From contig CAJTNN010000057.1 of NCBI GenBank assembly GCA_910577585.1, positions 1 through 5,227 on the forward strand: DNA of 5,227 nucleotides, read 5' to 3'. This document shows, one piece after another, positions 1-5,227 of this stretch. A program made the position numbers and the translations under genes. The notes beneath the pieces are model-generated. The model ran no database searches. It was not told the DNA's origin and was given only the letters and a program-made list of their open reading frames with translations. Positions within the stretch are counted from its first letter, which is position 1, and every line of letters begins with the position of its first letter. The DNA is from an uncultured Muribaculaceae bacterium (lineage in GTDB: Bacteria; Bacteroidota; Bacteroidia; Bacteroidales; Muribaculaceae).

Positions 1-30
1 AAGCGCCCCGGGGTGATTTCCGGGGCGCTT
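1..30 (-). terminator. Probable intrinsic terminator hairpin downstream of the ABC permease
   Basis: Positions 1-11 and 20-30 are perfect reverse complements, giving an 11-bp, very GC-rich stem around an 8-base loop. It lies 52 bases beyond the permease stop codon, where the two-gene transporter unit should end. The minus-strand transcript leaves the stem as ...CGCUU and then runs off the window, so the U-tract that would settle the matter cannot be seen. For a plus-strand transcript the bases after the stem are CTCATATAAA, which is not a U-tract, so termination of the minus-strand unit is the better reading. The stem could extend further left, and it may serve a convergent gene outside the window. 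Confidence 0.7.
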
Positions 31-82
31 CTCATATAAAGTATTGTTTGCGGTCTTAGCGAGTTGCGAAGCTTTGATATGC

Positions 83-985
83 TTATTTCGCTTTGATGAA
101 GGTGATGATGTCACGCGGAGTGAAGCGTTTACCTTTGAGCAGGATTGAGGAGGTGTAGATCTTGCCGGCAAAAGCCATGGCAAACCATGCGCAAACATAC
201 AGCACCAGCAGACTCGTGATTGATTCCCATAGGGGTGCGGTCTGAGTGATGGCGTTGACAGCGCCAAGTGTGGGGGAGGTGAACGGGATATAGCTCAGGA
301 TGCGCACAAAGAGTGTGCCTCCGTGGTCGACGGCATATTCACCCACATAGAATGATATCATGAGCACAAACGTGAGCACAGCGATATATTCCTGGTTCTC
401 ATTATTCTTATCGGTCATAGCGCCTCCGGCTGCGTAGAGCGAGCCGAAAAATATATAGCCTCCGGCAAAGAAAAGAATGCTCCAAACCACAGCCATGACA
501 TAATCGTAGCTCAGCACCTTATCCCAGGGTATCTCGATGGGGAATACGAAGAGGAGCCCCACCACCATCACTCCGATAATCAGAGCCCAGAGAAGCAGCT
601 GGGTGAAGCCCACGAGTCCGACGGCTATGATTTTGGCGAGCATCATCGTGCGGCCGGGCACACATGTGGCGAGAATCTCGACGATGCGGTTAGTCTTCTC
701 GGTCTTCACTTTATTGAATATCATCGAGCCATACATCATGATGAAAAGTGTGAGCAAGACACCCATCATGAGGCCGATAGCCTTAAGGGGAGTCATCTCT
801 TCCTGAGAGACCGGTGTCAGATTATTCTGCACCTCCATAGCCGAGTCGGACTGAGTCATGAGATAACCCATGAGTCCGCCGAACGCCACCATGAGCACCG
901 GCACTAATATAGTGGATATCCAGAAGGATTTGGCCTTGACATCCGTCTTATATTCATTACTTATGATTAATCCTAATTGCGACAT
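83..985 (-). CDS. ABC-2 type transporter permease, NatB-like, compact form
   Basis: This 300-residue inner-membrane protein is the likely membrane partner of the ATPase encoded just upstream. Hydrophobic segments lie near residues 21-43, 67-90, 115-148, 160-186, 199-218 and 254-275. After the second segment comes EKTNRIVEIL (96-105) followed by VPGRTMMLAKII, the conserved cytoplasmic region of NatB/ABC2_membrane_3 permeases thought to contact the ATPase. A basic C-terminal tail (KGKRFTPRDIITFIK) also fits the family. NatB-type proteins are usually about 390-440 residues, with a large extracellular domain between the first two membrane segments; here that loop is only about 23 residues (44-66). 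The start at 985 is supported by the usual charged N-terminus (IISNEYKTDVKAKSFW) and lies 13 bases after the ATPase stop, with no Shine-Dalgarno sequence. The stop is TAA. The substrate is unknown: NatAB of Bacillus exports sodium, but nothing here proves that role. Confidence 0.88.
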   Translation of the reverse strand: MSQLGLIISNEYKTDVKAKSFWISTILVPVLMVAFGGLMGYLMTQSDSAMEVQNNLTPVSQEEMTPLKAIGLMMGVLLTLFIMMYGSMIFNKVKTEKTNRIVEILATCVPGRTMMLAKIIAVGLVGFTQLLLWALIIGVMVVGLLFVFPIEIPWDKVLSYDYVMAVVWSILFFAGGYIFFGSLYAAGGAMTDKNNENQEYIAVLTFVLMISFYVGEYAVDHGGTLFVRILSYIPFTSPTLGAVNAITQTAPLWESITSLLVLYVCAWFAMAFAGKIYTSSILLKGKRFTPRDIITFIKAK

Positions 986-998
986 TGTGAGTATCGGT

Positions 999-2036
999 TT
1001 ATTGGGGTGTTGATGAATTGGGTTGCTCTGACTGCGGGATGTAAGTATCAGCCGATAGAGTCTGTGCAGAGGGCTGTGAGTTCGGCTGAGTGGTTGCCTC
1101 GTCAGGTTCTTGCTGACCCGAGGTGTAGCGGATAAATATGTCGGTCAGCGAGGGGAGTGCCTCCTCGAAATGCAGGATATCGCTTTGATAAGCCACTGCA
1201 TCGAGCAGGTCCATGTTGGATTTTCCCTCTGCCTTGCGCAGACGGTAGGCGTAGCCCTTGCGCCAGTTGAGTGGGCGGGTAGGAGTGACTTCCGTCACGA
1301 CGCCGGTGTCGGTCAGTGCCGGAATCGAGAGGGGTGAGCGGGTGGTGAGGATAAGAGAGTTATCCTTGTTGGCCTCTTTGATATTCTCGATGCTATCCTT
1401 CACGAGCAGTGTGCCATGGTTGATGAGAGCGATGTCGCTGCACATCTCCTCGATGGCCGGCATGTTGTGGGATGAGAGCATGATGGTGGTGCCGCGGTCA
1501 TGGAGTCGGGCTATGAGTTCCTGCAGCAACTGACCGTTGATGGGGTCAAATCCGCTGAATGGTTCGTCGAGAATCAGCAACTCGGGTTCGTGGACCAGAG
1601 TGGCGATTATCTGCACCTTCTGCTGGTTGCCTTTTGACAACTCCTTGATTTTGCGGCGACGGTCTGCCGATAGGTTGAAGAGGTCAAGATACTCAGCCAT
1701 CACCTCGCGCAGGCGCCGGCGGTTGCCCCCTTTGAGCTGACCGAAGTAGAGGATCTGGTCTTCGACAGTCATCTTGTCGTAGAGTCCGCGCTCCTCGGGC
1801 ATATAACCAATCAGGCCGGTAGTGGCCAGCGAAGCCGGGCGCCCCGATATGAGCGCCTCACCGCCATCACTGACCATAATGCCATTGATGATGCGCAGTA
1901 GCGTGGTCTTGCCGGCGCCGTTTGGCCCCAGCAGACCGCAGATAGAACCCCGGCTGACCTCGAACGACACATCATTCAGAGCCTTCAGATCGCCGAAGAA
2001 CTTGCGTAGATTTCTGATTTCAAGAATATTTTCCAT
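999..2036 (-). CDS. ABC transporter ATP-binding protein, NatA-like, with DUF4162-type C-terminal region
   Basis: This 345-residue cytoplasmic ATPase should power the permease encoded 13 bases downstream. Visible motifs are Walker A GPNGAGKT (37-44), a Q-loop region with Glu in place of Gln (YMPEERGLY, 78-86), the signature LSKGNQQK (133-140), Walker B LLILDEP (153-159; D157, E158), the D-loop SGFDP (161-165) and the switch His190. YxPEERGLY and LSKGNQQK are typical of the NatA/YhaQ branch, so the non-canonical Q-loop and signature do not suggest inactivity. Residues about 215-306 form the C-terminal extension seen in this branch, ending LPSLTDIFIRYTSG. Residues 307-345 are a Pro/Ser/Gln/Thr-rich low-complexity tail outside the normal family boundary, with QPNS occurring twice (317-320 and 338-341). 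The start MENILEIRNL fits the family; the bases before it are AT-rich with no Shine-Dalgarno sequence. The transported substrate cannot be read from the sequence. Confidence 0.93.
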   Translation of the reverse strand: MENILEIRNLRKFFGDLKALNDVSFEVSRGSICGLLGPNGAGKTTLLRIINGIMVSDGGEALISGRPASLATTGLIGYMPEERGLYDKMTVEDQILYFGQLKGGNRRRLREVMAEYLDLFNLSADRRRKIKELSKGNQQKVQIIATLVHEPELLILDEPFSGFDPINGQLLQELIARLHDRGTTIMLSSHNMPAIEEMCSDIALINHGTLLVKDSIENIKEANKDNSLILTTRSPLSIPALTDTGVVTEVTPTRPLNWRKGYAYRLRKAEGKSNMDLLDAVAYQSDILHFEEALPSLTDIFIRYTSGQQEPDEATTQPNSQPSAQTLSADTYIPQSEQPNSSTPQ

Positions 2037-2043
2037 AATTATG

Positions 2044-2051
2044 CATATATA
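2044..2051 (-). promoter_or_regulatory. Candidate Bacteroidota -7 promoter element for the ABC transporter unit
   Basis: On the minus strand these bases read TATATATG, matching five of the six fixed positions of the Bacteroidota -7 consensus TAnnTTTG. They end seven bases before the ATPase ATG, so the transcript would begin at or very near the start codon (leaderless or nearly so). No good -33 TTTG is present at the expected distance; only CTTAC lies around 2073-2078. The match may come from AT-richness alone, so this is a weak call. Confidence 0.22.
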
Positions 2052-2103
2052 TCGAGGATCGAGTGTAGTCGTTGTAAGGCACAGAGGAGAGAGATAGACG
2101 TTC

Positions 2104-2133
2104 GGGGAAGAGAGGAGAAGAGGGGAAGAGAGG
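2104..2133. repeat. Homopurine run containing a perfect 12-base direct repeat
   Basis: GGGGAAGAGAGG occurs at 2104-2115 and again exactly at 2122-2133, an 18-base period, inside a 30-base stretch with only purines on the plus strand. The run is bracketed by a 6-base inverted repeat, ACGTTC at 2098-2103 and GAACGT at 2137-2142, which would present the tract as a 33-base loop. A 6-bp stem closing so large a loop is weak and may be chance; the direct repeat and strand asymmetry are directly visible. Confidence 0.8.
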
Positions 2134-2151
2134 TGAGAACGTACGCGCTTG

Positions 2152-4458
2152 CTAACGCTTAAGCTGCGACGACACTATCCGCTCGCCGCAATCCTTGGCG
2201 AGACGCGTGCGTTCGCGCATGATTGAGGCTATCTTCACCTGCAGGTTGCGTACTTGCTCGAGGTCAGAGCCGTCAGATTGCTCAAGTTCCTTGAGTAATC
2301 CTTTGAGATGCTGCGCAAGGAGTTCGCTTTTCCACTCGGCTATCGCACGCGAGATTTTGTGAGAGAGATTATCGTCGGGGGCCTCGGTGCTGTTGCGGGT
2401 GAAGAGACTTGAGAGCACATGTCGGTCGTTAAGGAGTTCGGTGGCCACCTTTCGCAGGTCCGCATCCTCATGGCTTGCCAGATAGTCGCCCGGATAATCG
2501 CGCGAGAAATCCTTGATAAGATTGCTGCGATGTTCGGCGAGGCGCGACTCAAGAAGTTGCTCGGCGCGCTCAATATCGGCAATCGAGCTATACCCCTTGG
2601 AGGCTATCTCCTGTCGCCCTTCGGCTCGCAGGCGCGCGATTTCAGCATCTGCCTTATCCTTCTCGTCATCGAGTTGGTCGACATATTCATCGATATGGTC
2701 ATAAAGAGTGTCGAACACCTTGCGGTATTCAGGCACCTCGAATGCAAGTTCATTGGCATGCAACTCATCATTGACGAAGTCGACCACAGTATACAGCACT
2801 TCAGCATCTTCAGCCTCTTCAGACGCACCACCCTCGGGTCCACCCTCTATGGGACTCACATTGTCGACATCACACTGCATATAGCCATACCTGATGAGAT
2901 ACTTCACTATGTTGCACTCCAGAGGGCGCAATGGTTCGCGTCGACGATTGTCGCTGTCAGCGAGACGCCGGGTGATATCTCCGACACTTCCGGGAGTGCG
3001 GTCGGCAGTAGCCAGCGGCTGGGGAGCCTGCTGCGCAGCCGGAGCAGCCTCAGCTGATGCCGGAGCTTCTGCGGCCGGCGCCGATGTGGCTGAGGCAGGT
3101 GCCGACTGGCTCTCATTCTCAAGCTCGCGTCGGCGTCGGTCGGCCCGATATTGCTCGATAATGCCCACTCTGGCATTTGCCACGGCCGAGGCCACGACAC
3201 TCTCGTCGATCTTCAGCTCGCGGCTGCACTCACTCACATAGAGGGTGCGCTGTATGTCGTCGGGTATACATGCTATAGAGCGGGCCATGCTGCTCACTAC
3301 CTCCGCGCGGCTCTGGGCGGAATCTCCCATCCCTTGCATCAATGTGCGCATCTTGAAGCGGATTATGTCGGTGGCATTAGCCTTCACGTAATCGCGGAAT
3401 TCCTCGGGGGTGTGGGCGCGAGCAAATGAATCAGGATCATGCCCGTCGGGGAGCAGGAGAACCGACACCTTCATGCGGTGGCTCAGCAGCATGTCGATGC
3501 CTCGCAGAGCCGCCTTTATGCCGGCGGCATCGCCGTCGTATAGAATGGTGATATTCTCAGTGAAACGGTGCATCAAGGCTATCTGACCATCAGTGAGCGC
3601 TGTGCCCGATGAGGCCACCACATTCTGCAGTCCGCTTTGCCACATCGATATCACATCAAGATAGCCCTCCACCAGGAAGCAATGGTCCTGCCGCACAATC
3701 TCAGACTTAGCCTGGAATATGCCGTAAAGCTCATGATTCTTATGATAGAGCGTAGACTCGGGCGAGTTGATATATTTTGCCGGACCACCCTTGAGGTCGC
3801 GGCCTCCGAAGCCCACTACCTTGCCCGATGAATTCATGATCGGGAAGATGACGCGCCCGCGATACTTATCGTAGAGATTTCCGCTCTGGCTCTTGCCTGT
3901 GATGCCGAGAGTGCGGAGAATTTCGATGTCAAACCCCTCGCGGCGCATCTTCTCGGTGATGTAATTGCCTGAATCGATGGCGTAGCCGAGGTGGAATTTC
4001 TTGATAGCCTCGGTTGTGACCCCACGGCCGTAGAGATACGATAGGCCTATGTCGTGACCCTCTTGCGATGAGTTGAGGTCGGCCTCCATAATCTGCATGG
4101 CGCGGTTGGCGGCTATGAGCAGCCCCTCGCGCTCGGTGGCCTGGCGGCGCTCTTCGTCGGTGAGCTCGCGCTCCTCGACCTTTATACCATATTTATTGGC
4201 AAGATGCAGCAGAGCGTCATGGTATGACACACCCTCCTTCTCCATGATGAAGTTGATTGGCGAGCCACCCTTATGGCAAGAGAAGCAATAGCAGAAATTG
4301 CGGCGGCGATTGACCGAGAACGACGGAGTCTTCTCATTATGGAAAGGGCAGAGCCCCATATAGTTGGAGTCCCGCCGGGTGAGATGCACATAGTCGCTGA
4401 CGACATCCACGATGTCGGCCGCATCCTTGATGCGTTCAACTGTGGCCTTATCTATCAT
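2152..4458 (-). CDS. dnaG: DNA primase DnaG (replicative primase)
   Basis: DnaG synthesises the RNA primers for chromosomal replication and acts with the DnaB helicase at the fork. The N-terminal CHC2 zinc-binding domain (about 4-97) has C37, H40, C58 and C61, within CPFHNEKTPSFSV and CFSCHKGG. The RNA polymerase core follows: a basic motif around YRGRVIFPI (199-207) and GFGGR (216-220), AKYINSPES (227-235), the Toprim glutamate in EGYLDV (E264), SSGTALT (283-289), and DGDAAG with D308 and D310. The DnaB-binding-type segment comes after (about 366-430). All expected catalytic residues are present. At 768 residues it is longer than the roughly 580-660 common for DnaG. The excess is an Ala/Pro/Gln/Ser-rich linker (452-483), a Gly/Glu-rich acidic patch (538-552) and a highly charged, probably helical C-terminal region (about 590-755). 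The start MIDKATVERIKDAADIV is typical; its ATG overlaps the dapA stop (ATGA). It is not next to rpsU or rpoD as in E. coli. The stop is TAG. Confidence 0.97.
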   Translation of the reverse strand: MIDKATVERIKDAADIVDVVSDYVHLTRRDSNYMGLCPFHNEKTPSFSVNRRRNFCYCFSCHKGGSPINFIMEKEGVSYHDALLHLANKYGIKVEERELTDEERRQATEREGLLIAANRAMQIMEADLNSSQEGHDIGLSYLYGRGVTTEAIKKFHLGYAIDSGNYITEKMRREGFDIEILRTLGITGKSQSGNLYDKYRGRVIFPIMNSSGKVVGFGGRDLKGGPAKYINSPESTLYHKNHELYGIFQAKSEIVRQDHCFLVEGYLDVISMWQSGLQNVVASSGTALTDGQIALMHRFTENITILYDGDAAGIKAALRGIDMLLSHRMKVSVLLLPDGHDPDSFARAHTPEEFRDYVKANATDIIRFKMRTLMQGMGDSAQSRAEVVSSMARSIACIPDDIQRTLYVSECSRELKIDESVVASAVANARVGIIEQYRADRRRRELENESQSAPASATSAPAAEAPASAEAAPAAQQAPQPLATADRTPGSVGDITRRLADSDNRRREPLRPLECNIVKYLIRYGYMQCDVDNVSPIEGGPEGGASEEAEDAEVLYTVVDFVNDELHANELAFEVPEYRKVFDTLYDHIDEYVDQLDDEKDKADAEIARLRAEGRQEIASKGYSSIADIERAEQLLESRLAEHRSNLIKDFSRDYPGDYLASHEDADLRKVATELLNDRHVLSSLFTRNSTEAPDDNLSHKISRAIAEWKSELLAQHLKGLLKELEQSDGSDLEQVRNLQVKIASIMRERTRLAKDCGERIVSSQLKR
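4455..4458 (-). promoter_or_regulatory. ATGA stop/start overlap coupling dapA and dnaG
   Basis: On the minus strand the bases ATGA hold the dnaG start (ATG, 4458-4456) and the dapA stop (TGA, 4457-4455). The sequence just before it (CTGCGCAAGGC) has only an AAGG one base from the ATG, too close to act as a normal ribosome binding site. Ribosomes ending dapA could therefore restart on dnaG. The overlap is seen directly; coupling is inferred. Confidence 0.75.
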
Positions 4459-5227
4459 GCCTTGCGCAGATTATCGCATATGGCGTGGATTTTCTCGTTG
4501 GTGCTCAGCCGGGTGGGTACGAGCGGGAGACGCAATTCATTCTCAATCATGCCGAGAGCATTGAGAGTGCACTTCACTCCGGCAGGATTGCCATCCACGA
4601 AGAGCAGATTGAAGAGCTCGGTAAACTGGAAATGCAGCGGGAGCGCCCCCTTGAAGTCGCCGGCCAGACACTTTCTGACCATCTTGCCGAATTCAGCCGG
4701 GAAGGCATTGCCGATGACCGATATCACGCCCTTGGCCCCGAGAGTCATCAAGGGGTAGGTGATGCCGTCATCGCCCGAAATGACCTCGAAGTGGTCAGGC
4801 TTATTCTTGATAATCTCCTCAATCTGCACGAAATTGCCCGAAGCCTCCTTGACACCGATGACATTGCGGAATTCATGGGCCAGGCGCAGGCATGTGGCTG
4901 AAGTCATGTTGACACCGGTGCGTCCGGGTACATTGTAGAGAATCACCGGCACAGGGCTGCGGCGGGCTATTGTGGCGAAGTGCTGGTAGATACCCTCCTG
5001 CGAGGGCTTGTTGTAGTGGGGCACTACAGAGAGAATCGCCTCGAAGCCCGAGAGGTCGAGCTGCAGAAGGTCGTCGCATATGGCCATGGTGTTGTTGCCG
5101 CCGAGACCCAGCACGAGCGGCACCCGTCCGGCCACTTTCGAGCGCACATAGTCGCGCACCGCCTGCTGCTCTTCACGCGACAGGGTAGGAGTCTCGCCGG
5201 TGGTGCCGAGTACCACCATGAAGTCAA
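4455..5227 (-). CDS. dapA: 4-hydroxy-tetrahydrodipicolinate synthase DapA, 5' end outside the window
   Basis: DapA condenses pyruvate with L-aspartate semialdehyde, the first step of the diaminopimelate/lysine branch, in the cytosol. About 256 codons are visible, against 292 residues in E. coli. The ATG at 5219 is internal: the frame continues upstream as Asp-Phe to the window edge, and the catalytic TTGE would otherwise sit at residue 6, so roughly 36 N-terminal residues are missing. Counting from that Met, T6-T7 (E. coli T44-T45), Y69 (Tyr107), Y95 (Tyr133), R100 (Arg138) and the Schiff-base K124 in GVKEASGN (Lys161) are all present, as is SGDD at 148-151, so the enzyme should be active. 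Most positions of the E. coli lysine feedback site differ: H53 is Arg, H56 is Gln, E84 is Ala and Y106 is His, while N80 is kept. The gene ends in TGA overlapping the dnaG ATG by four bases. Confidence 0.96.
   Translation of the reverse strand, partial: DFMVVLGTTGETPTLSREEQQAVRDYVRSKVAGRVPLVLGLGGNNTMAICDDLLQLDLSGFEAILSVVPHYNKPSQEGIYQHFATIARRSPVPVILYNVPGRTGVNMTSATCLRLAHEFRNVIGVKEASGNFVQIEEIIKNKPDHFEVISGDDGITYPLMTLGAKGVISVIGNAFPAEFGKMVRKCLAGDFKGALPLHFQFTELFNLLFVDGNPAGVKCTLNALGMIENELRLPLVPTRLSTNEKIHAICDNLRKA

Larger units (their letters stand above)
2037..2151 (-). other. dnaG-ABC intergenic region with C/U-rich, G-poor transcript (possible Rho rut region)
   Basis: This gap separates the dnaG stop from the ATPase start. 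Over 2081-2139 the minus-strand RNA would have by my count 28 C, 24 U, 4 A and 3 G. Within it, 2104-2133 is an uninterrupted 30-base purine run on the plus strand. C-rich, G-poor, unstructured RNA right after a stop codon is the known character of Rho-utilisation sites. There is no GC hairpin followed by a U-tract after dnaG, so Rho-dependent termination or attenuation is a reasonable inference. The tract could instead simply be low-complexity spacer. The part nearest the ATPase (2037-2060) is AT-rich and may hold its promoter. No small ORF of note is seen. Confidence 0.4.

Noticed and set aside
31..82. Possible plus-strand promoter (TATTGTTTG at 42-50) or small gene left of the permease
   Set aside because: Spacing does not fit the -7 consensus, the sequence downstream on the plus strand is antisense to the permease, and the stretch is only 52 bases; it is best read as the 3' untranslated end of the transporter mRNA.
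2157..2164. Palindrome GCTTAAGC at the end of dnaG
   Set aside because: It lies within the last codons of dnaG, is short, has no U-tract after it, and is likely chance.
2419..3057. A 212-codon open frame on the plus strand, antisense to dnaG
   Set aside because: It lies wholly inside dnaG, has no recognisable domain or start signal, and its content follows from the GC-rich codon pattern of the real gene.
2907..3200. A 97-codon alternative minus-strand frame over the DnaG linker
   Set aside because: The compositional bias of the Ala/Pro-rich linker explains the lack of stops; the dnaG frame runs through without interruption, so it is not a frameshift.
4273..4758. A 161-codon plus-strand open frame across the dapA/dnaG junction
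   Set aside because: It is antisense to two clearly identified conserved genes, and its residues look like reverse-frame translation with no family features.
4485..4901. A 138-codon plus-strand open frame antisense to dapA
   Set aside because: It sits entirely within well-conserved dapA sequence; nothing supports independent coding.
5217..5219. ATG at 5219 as the dapA start
   Set aside because: The frame stays open upstream with Asp-Phe, matching the usual residues before VVLGTTGE, and starting here would remove the first strand and helix of the barrel.

Overview
The window carries four protein-coding genes, all on the minus strand and tightly packed. In transcription order (right to left) they are dapA (5' end cut off by the window edge), dnaG, an ABC transporter ATPase and its ABC-2 type permease. 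A GC-rich hairpin at the left edge lies downstream of the permease. I see no rRNA, tRNA, CRISPR array, insertion sequence or phage gene. The organism is most likely a Bacteroidales bacterium, plausibly a Muribaculaceae-like gut member. The DnaG N-terminus and the NatA/NatB-type pair resemble Bacteroidales homologues as I recall them. None of the three visible starts has a usable Shine-Dalgarno sequence (only an AAGG one base before the dnaG ATG, too close to work), as is common in Bacteroidota, and the DNA is moderately GC-rich. This placement is an inference from protein style, not a computed match.

Right part (2152-5227): dapA makes 4-hydroxy-tetrahydrodipicolinate, the first committed step of the diaminopimelate/lysine branch. 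It overlaps dnaG, the replicative primase, by four bases (ATGA), so the two are very probably co-transcribed and translationally coupled. The DapA catalytic residues in view are intact, but most positions that bind feedback lysine in the E. coli enzyme are changed. DnaG has normal zinc-finger and Toprim catalytic motifs, but at 768 residues it is long. The extra length is an Ala/Pro-rich linker and a large charged C-terminal region.

Middle (2037-2151): this 115-base gap is the only sizeable intergenic space. Its RNA on the coding strand would be extremely C/U-rich and G-poor, starting 12 bases after the dnaG stop. It contains a perfect 12-base direct repeat and a short flanking inverted repeat. 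The composition is what a Rho-utilisation (rut) region looks like, so dapA-dnaG transcription may be terminated or attenuated here. An AT-rich segment just before the ATPase start holds a weak match to the Bacteroidota -7 promoter element.

Left part (1-2036): the ATPase and permease form a two-gene NatA/NatB-like unit separated by 13 bases. Both are unusual in shape: the ATPase has a Pro/Ser/Gln/Thr-rich tail, and the permease lacks most of the large extracellular domain normal in NatB-type proteins. The window looks like ordinary chromosomal housekeeping DNA. I did not find a convincing undescribed system; the findings are local oddities worth checking.
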